DNA of 64,000 nucleotides from Lachancea mirantina (GCA_900074745.1 LT598469.1:744001-808000), one strand, 5' to 3'. Numbered from the stretch's first letter, positions 28,023 through 37,544 are shown. Numbers and translations are program-made. Notes: generated from the sequence alone by a model not told the origin.

Positions 28023-28700
28023 TTGTGATTTATAGTTTCTAGACTAACCAGAACCCAGTTTGAGTAGCTTCGTCAAGCCTTTAAATATTCTTTCGGGATT
28101 TCCTTGACTTTTCCCATTAATCATGTTCAAAGTGTGGCCCCTTGCAATTTGACAGGCGAGCTGTTACTGGCTTAGTATTTCTAACCAGTCCCCATGTACT
28201 CTCCTCCGCGGAAAGGGTTCGCGTGTTAACCAATCCGTGTGTAATTACCTCCGCAAATTTCGTTTGCATAATGAACAGCCATTTTTCAAAGTAAAAAGGT
28301 GTCAAGAATTAGGCTCATTTGTCAGCTTTAAAACGCTTTTTGGTTTTCGAGGATGCGGCCCGGCCTTTTGGCCGACGGCAGCGCAGCCCAGGAAGCAAGC
28401 CTTTGCTAGTGCGAATCTTTAGCCATCCCGTGCGACACTTCAGCACCAAGTCGAATCTCGTTTATTCCTTTTTGCCATAATTTGGCAACTTCCTGGCCGC
28501 CCATCCTACATGTCATTGAAGTGATTGACACCCATGTGTGCCTTGATGATCCAAATCGGATGTAGCACCGTTGCCATGACAACTGTCCCTGGACACTCAT
28601 GAATGTTTATGCATACATTGCCTACCGGGATATTGTGCACGATGAGTTATCACTAGTCATCTAAACTCTTGACCGATTGATCAAGAACGAGTGATAGCTA
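28023..28700. other. Promoter region of the SDR gene
   Basis: About 680 bases with no gene. A drug-response-type element occurs at 28205-28212. The segment between about 28360 and 28400 is GC-rich. No TATA box was firmly placed. Confidence 0.4.
28205..28212. promoter_or_regulatory. TCCGCGGA element (PDRE, Pdr1/Pdr3-type)
   Basis: A perfect palindromic TCCGCGGA, the optimal pleiotropic drug response element bound by Pdr1/Pdr3 in S. cerevisiae. It lies about 183 bases upstream of the SDR start codon, a normal promoter distance. Confidence 0.55.
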
Positions 28701-28702
28701 CT

Positions 28703-29180
28703 TGTTGGAGGGAGCTGGCGAGAAGATGATATCGTCCAATTGCATCATCACGTGATCGATATGACAGAATAAAATTAGAGGATTGGACAGACGGTTGGCA
28801 TTTTGTGGAAGAACTGGAAGCTAAAACAGGTCCATTGACAGTTCTAGAATCATCGGAACATCGTGATAAGATCATATGTGGTATGATGAATGACGTATGA
28901 TGAGAATTCACCGTCTGGATTGAAGAAAGTAACGGATTCCAAATTTGGATCAATGTTACAGAAATTGTATAAAAGGAGCGGATATGACCAAGATCGTAGT
29001 GGTCATGGTCGTAAGATAGCCACGGAGAGATATAAGTACTCAATTCCTTACCAGCTTTATTATTTAGATCAATTATGAACGAATTAAATGAACAGTTCAG
29101 AAACCTATCAACCACCGGCAATGATAAACCTCAACACTATTATCAAGCACCCGTCGCTCAGAAACGTAGTGGCTTGTCAC
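28703..29180 (+). mobile_element. LTR relic with short gag-like start, Ty1/copia-type (copy B)
   Basis: The best-preserved relic of the group. It begins with TGTTGG, as Ty1/copia LTRs do, carries a TATA-like region near 28969 and passes into a short gag-like coding start near 29075. No protease, integrase or reverse transcriptase is present, so it is a broken remnant. Divergence from copies A and C indicates old insertions. Boundaries are approximate. Confidence 0.6.
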
Positions 29181-29189
29181 AGCTCCCAT

Positions 29190-29570
29190 TGTAGATTAGA
29201 GTGACAACCGGGTCATGGTGCGGCTACTTCGAAATGCAACAGAATACGTGGGTAGCGTTCGTGTCAACACGGCCGGAACGAGATAGCGAGATGGGATATC
29301 GTCAAGTGGCGGCATCACGTGATCGCGGTGACAGATCAGAATATGACGGAACGGACGGTTCATCATGAACCTAACAAGAAATCATGGAACCTAAACGATC
29401 CCAGTGGTGGCCGGGGCGGATGACGCATGAAAAGTTGCCGTCGATCTTAGAGAAAGTAAATTGCGACGACACGACTAGATATACAGTGGTCATATCTTTA
29501 AGATAACCACGGAGACAGATAAGTGCTCCTTACGCAATATGCAGGCCAACTAGAGCTCTGGCGATATCCG
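29190..29570 (+). mobile_element. LTR relic, Ty1/copia-type (copy C)
   Basis: Similar by eye to copy B over the GATATCGTC...CATCACGTGATCG segment (about 29289-29330) and again at the TAAGATAACCACGGAGA segment near 29500. Old and decayed, with no internal coding region. Confidence 0.5.
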
Positions 29571-29599
29571 CAGGCGATGAGCCACCACGCTTGAGCGTA

Positions 29600-29690
29600 G
29601 AGAGCTCTCGCCGGCGTTGCCCGGTCTGGAGTGGTGTCACGTGACCGCCGCGACAGAATTACTCACGATCGTGTACGAACCAACTGTTGG
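29600..29690 (+). mobile_element. Short LTR fragment (copy D)
   Basis: A fragment resembling only the CACGTG-containing left part of copies B and C (around 29630-29660). The smallest and least certain member of the cluster. Confidence 0.3.
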
Positions 29691-30198
29691 CCATTGAGGT
29701 CAACACCAACAAGACAGCTTTTAAACGAGACTACTACAAGGCCTACGTGCTATATTTTGCCCTTTAGCAGACGACTCTTAGCTTTGTCCCGTCGTACAAG
29801 CCACATCGTTTCCCTCCCCACTGCGGGACATGCATCTGACAATGTCAGATCCGCATAACACCCTGACACCCTCGGCCCCCTTTCGCCCGTGCCTCGCGAT
29901 GCTCGCCACTTTGAGTCACGCCTCGGGGTTATCGCATCACATTGCACGAAAATCCAACAGAACCACAATCGCTTCCAAAAGAAACAACCCCGGCCTGTTC
30001 TGCCCAGACCCACCCGCAGCGCCCCACACAACTCTCAACTAGGTGTCCTCCCCTAGAACCAACAGCGACAGAAAGCCCGCGCAGCTCTGCTCCGTAATGA
30101 GCGGCCCAGTAAGCCAAATTGTCTAAAGAAATGTGTTGGAATCAGTCGATGGCCAGATGTTCTGGAAGAAACGATGCCGGTGGCTATACGAGTAGGCG

Positions 30199-30208
30199 GT
30201 ATATATAA
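30199..30208 (+). promoter_or_regulatory. TATA box of OLE1
   Basis: TATATATAAG about 370 bases upstream of the OLE1 start codon, the best core promoter candidate; it implies a long 5' leader containing the tandem repeat. Confidence 0.45.
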
Positions 30209-30306
30209 GACAGGCGGTGAGAGGTGTAGGGATCGGGGAAGCTACTCCATCAGGATAAGAGCGTGTGCAGTAGAAGCCTAGTGAACCCTAGCGAAGCCAG
30301 TGAATT

Positions 30307-30351
30307 AGTGAACTCAGTGAACTCAGTGAACTCAGTGAACTCAGTGAACTC
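30307..30351 (+). repeat. 9-base tandem repeat AGTGAACTC, five exact copies
   Basis: Five exact AGTGAACTC units, with a degenerate unit before and a partial one after. Probably in the OLE1 5' leader; a candidate for length variation between strains. Confidence 0.95.
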
Positions 30352-30574
30352 AGTGATACTTCAACGCAGTACTGCAGTTGACCATCGAGACTTTGCTTTA
30401 GCGCACCTGACGTGTTCGAAGAGCCTCCGAAGAGCGTCTGAAAAGAAAAGCGTGTGCAAAGCGTTTGGTACGAAAATCTTCTAGAACAAGATCCCTGGAT
30501 TAAGGTCAGATCCGATACCACATACTCCACAGCTTCAAACCCCAAAACTACAAAACTCCAAAACTCCAATACAC

Positions 30575-32035
30575 ATGTCTGCCGCCGCTAAAATGGAACA
30601 GGTAGATCTTGTGCAGGCCAACAAGTTGGCCGCGGGCGCGGACAAGAAGTCCGTGCGTGTCGTGAACGGGCTGGGCTCGCTCATGGGCTCGAAAAAAATG
30701 GTCAACGTCGACTTTGACGAGGACTCCAACATGGACTACTTGCTGCGCAGGGACCAGGAGGAAAAAGACAGATACAAGAGCGCCAGGCACATCTCCGAGA
30801 TGCCCTGGACCGTGCACAACTGGCACCGCCACCTCAACTGGCTGAACATGGTGCTTGTCGTCGGAATCCCGCTCGTCGGGTGGTACTACGCGCTGTCCGG
30901 CAAAGTGCCCCTCCACCGCAACGTCGCCATCTTCTCGCTTCTCTACTACGTCATTGGCGGTGTTTCCATCACCGCCGGTTACCATCGTCTGTGGGCCCAC
31001 CGCGCCTATTCTGCGCGCTGGCCCCTACGTCTGTTCTTCGCCGTTTTCGGCGCCGCTTCCGTCGAGGGTTCTGCTAAATGGTGGGGCCATTCGCACAGAA
31101 TCCACCACCGTTACACGGATACCGTCAGGGACCCCTACGACGCGCGCCGCGGCCTATGGTACTCGCACATGGGCTGGATGCTTCTGCAACCAAACCCCAA
31201 GTACCGCGCCAGAGCCGACATCGCAGACTTGACTGACGACTGGATCGTTCGGTTCCAGCACAGACACTACATCCTTATTATGCTGTTCAGCGCCTTCATT
31301 TTGCCCGCTGCCGTGTGCTCTTACTTCTTCAACGACTTGAAGGGTGGTCTCATCTACGCGGGTATCATCCGTGTCTTTGCCATCCAGCAAGCCACTTTCT
31401 GCATCAACTCCTTGGCCCACTACCTTGGTTCTCAGCCCTTCGACGACCGCAGAACTCCTCGTGACAACTGGATCACCGCTTTGGCCACTTTCGGCGAAGG
31501 CTACCACAACTTCCACCACGAGTTCCCCACTGACTACAGAAACGCCATTAAGTGGTACCAATACGACCCTACCAAGATTTTCATCTACATGTCTTCTATG
31601 GTCGGTTTGGCCTTCAACTTGAAGAAGTTCTCCCAAAATGCAATTCAGCAAGGTCTAGTGCAACAGCAACAAAAGAAAATCGACCGCCAAAGGTCTCACC
31701 TCAACTGGGGGACTCCTCTCACCCAATTACCTGTATGGGACAAACAAGAGTTCATGGACCAAATCAAGAAGAACCCAGGCCTTGTTGTCATCTCCGGTAT
31801 CGTGCACGACGTTGCTGGTTACATCACAGAACACCCAGGTGGTGAGACTTTGTTGCAAGCTGCTCTAGGTAAGGATGCCACGAAAGCTTTCAACGGTGGT
31901 GTTTACTTGCATTCCAACGCTGCTCACAATGTTCTGGCTACCATGAGAGTGGCCGTTGTGAAGGAAGGTTACGATGCTGCTACCAAGTTTGCTGCCAGAA
32001 GAGGAGAGTCTCTAGATGGCAAGAAACTAGTATAA
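30575..32035 (+). CDS. OLE1: Stearoyl-CoA (delta-9) desaturase Ole1
   Basis: The ER membrane enzyme that makes palmitoleic and oleic acid from saturated acyl-CoAs. The protein is 486 aa, against 510 in S. cerevisiae (YGL055W), the difference being in the N terminus. Four membrane helices lie between about 90 and 290. The three histidine boxes that bind the di-iron centre are HRLWAH (near 137), HRIHH (near 174) and HNFHH (near 311). A fused cytochrome b5 domain at the C terminus has the haem-binding HPGG near 420 and HSNAAH near 447. In S. cerevisiae it is controlled by fatty acids through Mga2/Spt23; I cannot place such elements here. Codon use is strongly biased, as in a highly expressed gene. 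Confidence 0.98.
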   Translation: MSAAAKMEQVDLVQANKLAAGADKKSVRVVNGLGSLMGSKKMVNVDFDEDSNMDYLLRRDQEEKDRYKSARHISEMPWTVHNWHRHLNWLNMVLVVGIPLVGWYYALSGKVPLHRNVAIFSLLYYVIGGVSITAGYHRLWAHRAYSARWPLRLFFAVFGAASVEGSAKWWGHSHRIHHRYTDTVRDPYDARRGLWYSHMGWMLLQPNPKYRARADIADLTDDWIVRFQHRHYILIMLFSAFILPAAVCSYFFNDLKGGLIYAGIIRVFAIQQATFCINSLAHYLGSQPFDDRRTPRDNWITALATFGEGYHNFHHEFPTDYRNAIKWYQYDPTKIFIYMSSMVGLAFNLKKFSQNAIQQGLVQQQQKKIDRQRSHLNWGTPLTQLPVWDKQEFMDQIKKNPGLVVISGIVHDVAGYITEHPGGETLLQAALGKDATKAFNGGVYLHSNAAHNVLATMRVAVVKEGYDAATKFAARRGESLDGKKLV

Positions 32036-32337
32036 GGTGGGATTCTTACGATTTGAACTACCTTTTCTTTCTCTCTGCTTTCGTCCGTTACTCGTCATTC
32101 AGTGTATTTCCTCTCGCTCGTTTTTTTGTTTTTCCTTTTGGTCGTTCTTCGCTAGCTGGAAGAGCCCGTCCAAGCTTTTTTTTTATTACTTATTTTCGTC
32201 ATGACGCTATGTGCTTTATCTATTATAGAAATGGGAAAAACAAACTGAATTGGCTTTTATATAGACGTATTTCTTTCATTTAAATCGAATTTGAACCTTT
32301 TGTTGCATTGAATCAGCTGTAATTCATGAAATGGTTT
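32036..32337. other. OLE1-MET8 convergent intergenic
   Basis: About 300 bases of T-rich sequence holding the 3' ends of two convergent genes. No gene seen. Confidence 0.5.
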
Positions 32338-33264
32338 CTATGGCGGTCTCTCACTATACTCGGCGACCATCTTGTCTTGGCTAGGGAAATCTAGGCTTAA
32401 TCGGGAAAACATTTCAGAAAAGAGCTCAGACGTCTTATCAACATCAATTTCGTGGCAACCTTTGACTCCAAAGGCGTCTGTGCATTTCCGAATCCATTCC
32501 ATGCGATACTTAATTAATTTTGGCTGTGTACAGTCCGCAGGTTTATTCCTTTCAGAAATAGTTCTGACTTTATACCGCAACTGCCCAAGTTTACCAACGC
32601 CTGAGGCTATAGGTAGAGAGCCAAAGTTTTGTTCGATTTCATTTTTGAGCAGTGAAGTGAAGCGCGGAGAATTGCCGTTAGACGAAATCAAAATCTGGAT
32701 GGGACGTTGTAGCCCCTTTGCATCCTTATTGTTCTTGTCGCCCAGAATTACGTTGCTGCCAAAATAAAAATCGCAGAGGGGTGGATTGTCCGCGACGTTG
32801 CAGAGAATGTGTTGACCCAATAGTATCTTAGCACCTCGGTATATGCGCTCACTGAGTTGAGGGTCTGGTATGCAGGTTAAAATCATGTGCCAACCGCTAT
32901 TATTCTGATCCAAGCTTAATTCCTGTACATCGATCTCGAGGCCTCCTAGAAATTTGGATTTTGAAGTTTCGCTGCTTTGGCCGTCCCCATGACATATCAA
33001 ATCCTCATTCTGGAAACCTCTGTTAACAATTCTGTAAATTTTACCACTCTCAGGGTTCCAATTTCTATCTGTGTAGTCTACTTCATCTGAACGTTTCTTG
33101 AAAGGAGAGTTTTTCCATATGACATCACTAATTTCTGGTGCAATGACGGTAAGCCTACAGCCGGTTGGTAACAGTTTAGGGATTCTAGTCGCGGCAACAT
33201 CCCCAGCACCGACTAGAAGAATGTTCTTGCCTTTTAATTGATGAGCTAATTGAAGCGATAACAT
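32338..33264 (-). CDS. MET8: Bifunctional precorrin-2 dehydrogenase/sirohydrochlorin ferrochelatase Met8
   Basis: Carries out the last two steps of sirohaem synthesis (NAD-dependent oxidation of precorrin-2, then iron insertion); sirohaem is the cofactor of sulfite reductase, so it supports methionine synthesis. The protein is 308 aa, longer than S. cerevisiae Met8 (YBR213W, 274). The Rossmann motif KNILLVGAGDVAATRIPKLL begins near residue 13. CNVADNPPLCDFYFG near 155 carries the conserved Asp used in catalysis, and QILISSNGNSPRF near 188 is typical of the family. The extra length lies in loops near 100-115 and 175-185. It is next to NGR1 as in S. cerevisiae. Confidence 0.95.
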   Translation of the reverse strand: MLSLQLAHQLKGKNILLVGAGDVAATRIPKLLPTGCRLTVIAPEISDVIWKNSPFKKRSDEVDYTDRNWNPESGKIYRIVNRGFQNEDLICHGDGQSSETSKSKFLGGLEIDVQELSLDQNNSGWHMILTCIPDPQLSERIYRGAKILLGQHILCNVADNPPLCDFYFGSNVILGDKNNKDAKGLQRPIQILISSNGNSPRFTSLLKNEIEQNFGSLPIASGVGKLGQLRYKVRTISERNKPADCTQPKLIKYRMEWIRKCTDAFGVKGCHEIDVDKTSELFSEMFSRLSLDFPSQDKMVAEYSERPP

Positions 33265-33586
33265 TCGATTAGCTTATCTCGACATAGTCGTTACGGTGGG
33301 CCCATCTTTCTCGTCAACAGTTGTTCCATCTTGGATGATTCCGGGTCTTTCGTTCTCAATGACATCAACACTTCCTTCACTTGTCAAAAGATCGTAATCG
33401 GCATAAGAGCTTGACGACAGATAAGATCAACATTACGATAATGATATTTAGTTTTAATAAGAAAGACTTGCCAAATATGAACGTAGAATTAATAAAACTT
33501 GCAAAATTGAGAAAGAGAAAGATAAGATCAAAATTTTTTTCTTTCAAATGCCAAACGGGGAAAAACGACTAAAAACATGATGATTG
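33265..33586. other. MET8 promoter / NGR1 3' region
   Basis: About 320 bases, AT-rich towards the NGR1 side. No gene or strong motif recognised. Confidence 0.4.
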
Positions 33587-35131
33587 TTACAACAATGATG
33601 GGTGCACTGGAGGAACAGAATTCTGTTGCGAGGACATGTCGGAGGTTTGACGTTGTCTTGCTAAAGCAGAAGGTTGAGCCCCTTCATAATCATTCCAAAC
33701 CGACGATTGGTAAGATAAGATGTCCAAGGGCCTCGGCGATGCGGATATCTGATGCAAGTATGGGTCTCTCTGAGGATGATGTGTGTCCTGGGAGGTACGG
33801 CCCCATGATAGCCGAATAGGGTTTCCGCCGAATATGAACCCGTGCATGCCTTGAATTGCAGCCTCAGCATCGATGCGGTTTGCGTATTTAACGAATCCGC
33901 AACCTTTTCCGGGTGGAATTTTGACACTAACAAGAGTGCCAAAAGGCGCGAAAAGAGAATGCAGGTGCTGCTCGGAAATGGAAGGAGTTAACCCTCCGAC
34001 AAAGACCGTTGTATTGTGTCCATTCGAATAATTTTGTGGAAGCTTCGCGTAGGATAAGGATCCGCTTTGATGATGAGAGTACTGGTCTTGATGGTTTCTG
34101 AACGTGACCAAACCGGGATTGCTGCTGAGCAAAGCGTTGGCGGTATCCATTAACTGGGACGTGGTTGATTTCCATTGAGGGCCAGGAGGCCCGCCGTATT
34201 CGCCAGATGGCGCAGTAGACACAAATCCTTGCGGATTGGCTGGAGTCGCAGACGTAGTTGGCTGCTGTGGCACTTGCCACATCGCATTATTACGTGGAGT
34301 CGCATACGCGACTCTAAGGTTCCGTCCTTGACACCAGACGCCATTCATTTCTACCAGGGCTCTGCGACGTTCATGTTCGTCCCCGAAACGCACAAACCCG
34401 AAACACCGCGACGCTCCCGTGATGGGATCCGTCATGACCCGCACGGTTTTGACGCTTTTGAACCGTTCCTGGAATAACGACAACAAATGGGCTTCCGTCG
34501 CAGTCGGCGACAAATCGCCGACAAACAAAGAAAACTCTGGTGTCGACGGAATGACGCTCTGTAGAGTCGCACCAGAGGCCCAGTTCAGCCTGAAATTACG
34601 CAACCCGGATGGATTGGACGCCATTTGCGCAGACCCACACACGATGTTTGGAAGCGGCGAAGCGTTCAACGTCAACGCCCATTGCGCGTCGTGCAGCGTC
34701 TCGAATTCGACAAAACAGTACCCTGCATGGTGCAGTTGCGTTGTCTTCGGGTCGATGAACGCTACCCCGTTGATGTTGATTTTGTTGCCTGGGCCGCCGC
34801 TGAGCGTGGCCCCCTGCGGCGCCACGCCCTGCTGTGGTGCGTCGGCGCCGCCGGCGCCGACGGCACCCTCATTTTGAGACGTACTGAACGTACTGCTAGT
34901 GCTGCAAGGAATGAGCAAGTTCTTCTTGGCCCGAATAAGCTTTACGCCGACGGGTTTGCCGAGGTGTGCCCAAATCTGCTGAATCGCGACCTCGTCAAAC
35001 CCGGGATCCAAGTCCCCCATCCACAGCGTGCGGGGCGGCTCCGACGACGTCTGTATGGTCGACGAGGGCGGGTGCGGGATTGTCGAAGTCGTCGACATCG
35101 GCACCTTGGCCTCGCCCGTCGCTGCTGTCAT
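33587..35131 (-). CDS. NGR1: RNA-binding protein Ngr1 (three RRMs)
   Basis: A cytoplasmic RNA-binding protein that promotes decay of certain mRNAs in S. cerevisiae (YBR212W, 672 aa); here 514 aa, with shorter Asn/Gln-rich parts. The first RRM (RTLWMGDLDPGFDE near 34) is split by a long Gly/Ala insert before its second half (GYCFVEFETLHDAQWAL near 137). The second starts FSLFVGDLSPTATEAHL near 201, with RCFGFVRF near 247. The third starts NTTVFVGGLTPSISEQHL near 373, with GCGFVKY near 416. The C-terminal tail is Gln- and Ser-rich. The gene's 5' third is strikingly GC-rich compared with its 3' end. Confidence 0.92.
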   Translation of the reverse strand: MTAATGEAKVPMSTTSTIPHPPSSTIQTSSEPPRTLWMGDLDPGFDEVAIQQIWAHLGKPVGVKLIRAKKNLLIPCSTSSTFSTSQNEGAVGAGGADAPQQGVAPQGATLSGGPGNKININGVAFIDPKTTQLHHAGYCFVEFETLHDAQWALTLNASPLPNIVCGSAQMASNPSGLRNFRLNWASGATLQSVIPSTPEFSLFVGDLSPTATEAHLLSLFQERFKSVKTVRVMTDPITGASRCFGFVRFGDEHERRRALVEMNGVWCQGRNLRVAYATPRNNAMWQVPQQPTTSATPANPQGFVSTAPSGEYGGPPGPQWKSTTSQLMDTANALLSSNPGLVTFRNHQDQYSHHQSGSLSYAKLPQNYSNGHNTTVFVGGLTPSISEQHLHSLFAPFGTLVSVKIPPGKGCGFVKYANRIDAEAAIQGMHGFIFGGNPIRLSWGRTSQDTHHPQRDPYLHQISASPRPLDILSYQSSVWNDYEGAQPSALARQRQTSDMSSQQNSVPPVHPSLL

Positions 35132-35637
35132 TTACGAGCTCACTCGCTGGGCTACCTAAACTTTACGGTACGACAAGGACCTGCCCTGCTGACCGACAAA
35201 TTGACTCACCGAGGGACTTGTATAAATCAAGCACCGACCGAATAATAAAGTCTCGTTTTCGGTTGCCCGCGTTTTTAGCCAAACCTGCGTCAACGTGCCT
35301 TTCAACTTTAACTACTACTGTTACTACTACTACTTCTAGTGAGACGTGTATTGATCCCAGCTCTATATATGCTGTGCGCGCCCCGAAAAATTTTCGCGGA
35401 ATTTCAAAGCAAAAGGAACCCGTTTCACAACCTCACCTTCTGCAAGAACACAACGATGAGCAATCACCTTTCTGCGACTCCCGAAGAACGCTCTCACTAG
35501 CGGCGATCCATAGCTTACCCGCGAAAAAAAAAAAAATAAAATAAAAAGGAACCAAGAGAAAAAGCCGAAAAAATAAAGAGGCCAGAGGCACAAGACTCAC
35601 TAAAAATACATATAGAACGGCGGACGGGTGCCAATGC

Positions 35638-35675
35638 ACGGTGCCGGTGCCCGGTGCCGGTGCCCGGTGCTGCCA
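35638..35675. repeat. GGTGCC/CGGTGC tandem repeat
   Basis: An imperfect tandem array of the hexamer GGTGCC with extra C residues (about five units) in the NGR1-DAL2 intergenic region. Confidence 0.8.
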
Positions 35676-36266
35676 ATAAGAAACCAGGGTCCGGCCTGGC
35701 GTAAGCGTGCCATGTCTCTGCCACGTCTCTGCTATGTCTCTGCCCTCTCTCTCCCATCTCTCCGCGATGGCACCTGCACCGCGGGAACGAAAAAAGAAAA
35801 CTTTAGCCTTGGGTCCAGTTCAGCCCTTTTTTCTCCAAAAAGCTTCTAGAACCTTTTCATGCGCGCGGCTGCAGAACGCGGGTAGCGCATGCATGGCAGC
35901 GGAGTTTAGGCAGCATTTCAGGGTGTGTGGGTGGCGCGCGGCCGTGGTGTACGGCCGTGGTGTATTCTCAGCCGAGGCACAGGGCACCTCGGCGTTTGGC
36001 GTTTGGCGTTTGGCGTGTATCTCGAGGAGCACGGGGAGATTTCGGAGGCAGACTTGACCGAGGGGTAATGCCTTTCCACCAACACCTACGTTGTTCGAAA
36101 GCCCAGCCGTTACGGCCGTTTCTCACAGAGCACCGCTCGTACAAAGCGACTCGAATCGCGCGCCCACGCCCGGGCACTTTGCCCGTACACAGCGACCGCC
36201 TCGGCTCTCGCCGAACTCCGCACCCACCAACTCCGGCAAACAGCCCGGCCGGCAATGCCTGCTCTC

Positions 36267-36271
36267 GATAA
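36267..36271. promoter_or_regulatory. GATAA site upstream of DAL2
   Basis: A GATAA core about 110 bases before the DAL2 start. GATA factors (Gln3, Gat1) control allantoin genes under nitrogen limitation in S. cerevisiae; a single short site is weak evidence by itself. Confidence 0.3.
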
Positions 36272-36304
36272 AGCCCCTGGCAGCGACCCACTGCAGCGCA
36301 CTCC

Positions 36305-36311
36305 TATATAA
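36305..36311 (+). promoter_or_regulatory. TATA box of DAL2
   Basis: TATATAA about 70 bases upstream of the DAL2 ATG. Confidence 0.5.
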
Positions 36312-36380
36312 CTGGCATCCAGAATTACGCCCACGGGTCACCTCACAGCTGGCTCCACCCCCACCACCAGCCCACTCCCG

Positions 36381-37406
36381 ATGTCGCTTGCTTCGTCACA
36401 GGAGTTCTACACTGCCGTCTCCCACAAGTTCCGCGCCGCCGACGTCATAGGCGCCAAGCTCGGCGGAAAAGTCCTCGCATGCTCGGACGAATGGTTCGCC
36501 GACGCTTCCAACCTCATTGAGCCCAAGGCGCCCATCCGAGACGCGACCCGTTTTGTGCACGCGGGCGCCTGGTACGACGGATGGGAAACGCGCCGTCACA
36601 ACACCGCGGAGTATGATTGGACCGTCATACGCATGGGCGTAGCCGCCGCACACCTGGTCGGCTGCGTTGTCGATACCGCGTTCTTCAACGGTAACCACGC
36701 TCCGGCTATCTCCGTCGACGCCCTCTACGCCCCTGAACTCGGCACAGACGACCAAGCACCCGCCGAGGACGACCCGCGCTGGCGCGAAGTCATCCCCGTC
36801 ACCGAGTGCGGGCCCTCTGCGAATCACTACATACTGCGCGACGCCCAGACATCCGACGCGTATACGCACGTAAAACTCAAAATGTACCCGGACGGCGGCA
36901 TAGCGCGTTTCCGGATGTATGGGCGCGTCATTCCGCTGCCCCGCGCCGCCGGAACCCCGCCTGTGGATCTAGCCGCGGTCGTGAACGGCGGCGTCGCGGT
37001 CGCCGTCTCGGACCAGCATTTCGGCAGCGCGGACAATCTGCTTTTGCCCGGCCGCGGCCACGACATGTCGGACGGATGGGAAACGGCGCGGTCGCGAAAG
37101 CCTGGTCACGTGGACTGGGTCATCGTCGAGCTCGGCGGCAAGGCCCGCCGCGTCGACAAAGTGGTCGTCGACACGGCGCATTTCCGCGGGAACTTCCCGC
37201 GGGCCGTGTCTGTGCATGTGCTCGAGGAAGACAGCGCTGTGCCCGCGCATGACGACCCGCGCTGGACACCGCTGGTTCTCGACGCGGCGACAAGCGCCGA
37301 CCGGGAACACGAGTTCGCGGTGGGTCGCGACGTCGTCGCGACCCACGTCAAGTTGACTATCATTCCGGATGGCGGCGTCAAACGGCTGCGCGTGTTTGCC
37401 GCCTAG
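36381..37406 (+). CDS. DAL2: Allantoicase
   Basis: Hydrolyses allantoate to ureidoglycolate and urea, letting the yeast use purine-derived allantoin as nitrogen source. The protein is 341 aa, against about 343 in S. cerevisiae (YIR029W). It has the family's two internal repeats: repeat 1 with WFADASNLI, YDGWETRRHN and CVVDTAFFNGNHAPAISV, and repeat 2 with HFGSADNLLLPGRG, SDGWETARSRKPGHVDW and VVVDTAHFRGNFPRAVSV. In S. cerevisiae DAL2 sits in the DAL cluster; here it stands alone between NGR1 and EFM3, as expected for a yeast in which the genes are still dispersed. Codons are very rich in G/C at third positions, unlike most of the window. Confidence 0.96.
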   Translation: MSLASSQEFYTAVSHKFRAADVIGAKLGGKVLACSDEWFADASNLIEPKAPIRDATRFVHAGAWYDGWETRRHNTAEYDWTVIRMGVAAAHLVGCVVDTAFFNGNHAPAISVDALYAPELGTDDQAPAEDDPRWREVIPVTECGPSANHYILRDAQTSDAYTHVKLKMYPDGGIARFRMYGRVIPLPRAAGTPPVDLAAVVNGGVAVAVSDQHFGSADNLLLPGRGHDMSDGWETARSRKPGHVDWVIVELGGKARRVDKVVVDTAHFRGNFPRAVSVHVLEEDSAVPAHDDPRWTPLVLDAATSADREHEFAVGRDVVATHVKLTIIPDGGVKRLRVFAA

Positions 37407-37416
37407 GATGCGCAGC

Positions 37417-37451
37417 TGGGGCCCGGCCGGGCCCCGGCCGGGCCCCGGCCG
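37417..37451. repeat. GC-only palindromic satellite after DAL2
   Basis: About three tandem copies of a GGCCGGGCCCCG-type unit, almost entirely G and C and self-complementary, starting 10 bases after the DAL2 stop. It could form very stable hairpins in RNA or DNA. Confidence 0.85.
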
Positions 37452-37536
37452 TTGGCGTTGTTGTATATACGAATAATATTGAATCTGAAATTGACGTTTT
37501 GGGTCATAGTAGACGACACGAGGACGAGATTGTGTG

Positions 37537-37544
37537 TCACGTGA
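37537..37544. promoter_or_regulatory. TCACGTGA upstream of EFM3
   Basis: A perfect Cbf1-type palindrome about 80 bases before the EFM3 ATG. Confidence 0.5.

Larger units (their letters stand above)
29691..30574. other. OLE1 upstream region
   Basis: About 880 bases with no supportable gene. It holds a TATATATAAG box near 30199-30208 and a 9-base tandem repeat at 30307-30351 that probably lies in the OLE1 leader. Confidence 0.5.
35132..36380. other. NGR1-DAL2 divergent intergenic
   Basis: About 1.25 kb with no supportable gene, and GC-rich on the DAL2 side. Contents: a poly-A run near 35523-35550, GGTGCC-type repeats near 35638-35675, GTCTCTGC-type repeats near 35710-35745, three GGCGTTT units near 35991-36013, a GATAA site at 36267-36271 and a TATATAA box at 36305-36311 for DAL2. 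Confidence 0.5.

Noticed and set aside
30307-30351. CRISPR-like array
   Set aside because: The repeat is a plain 9-base tandem without spacers, in a eukaryotic promoter.
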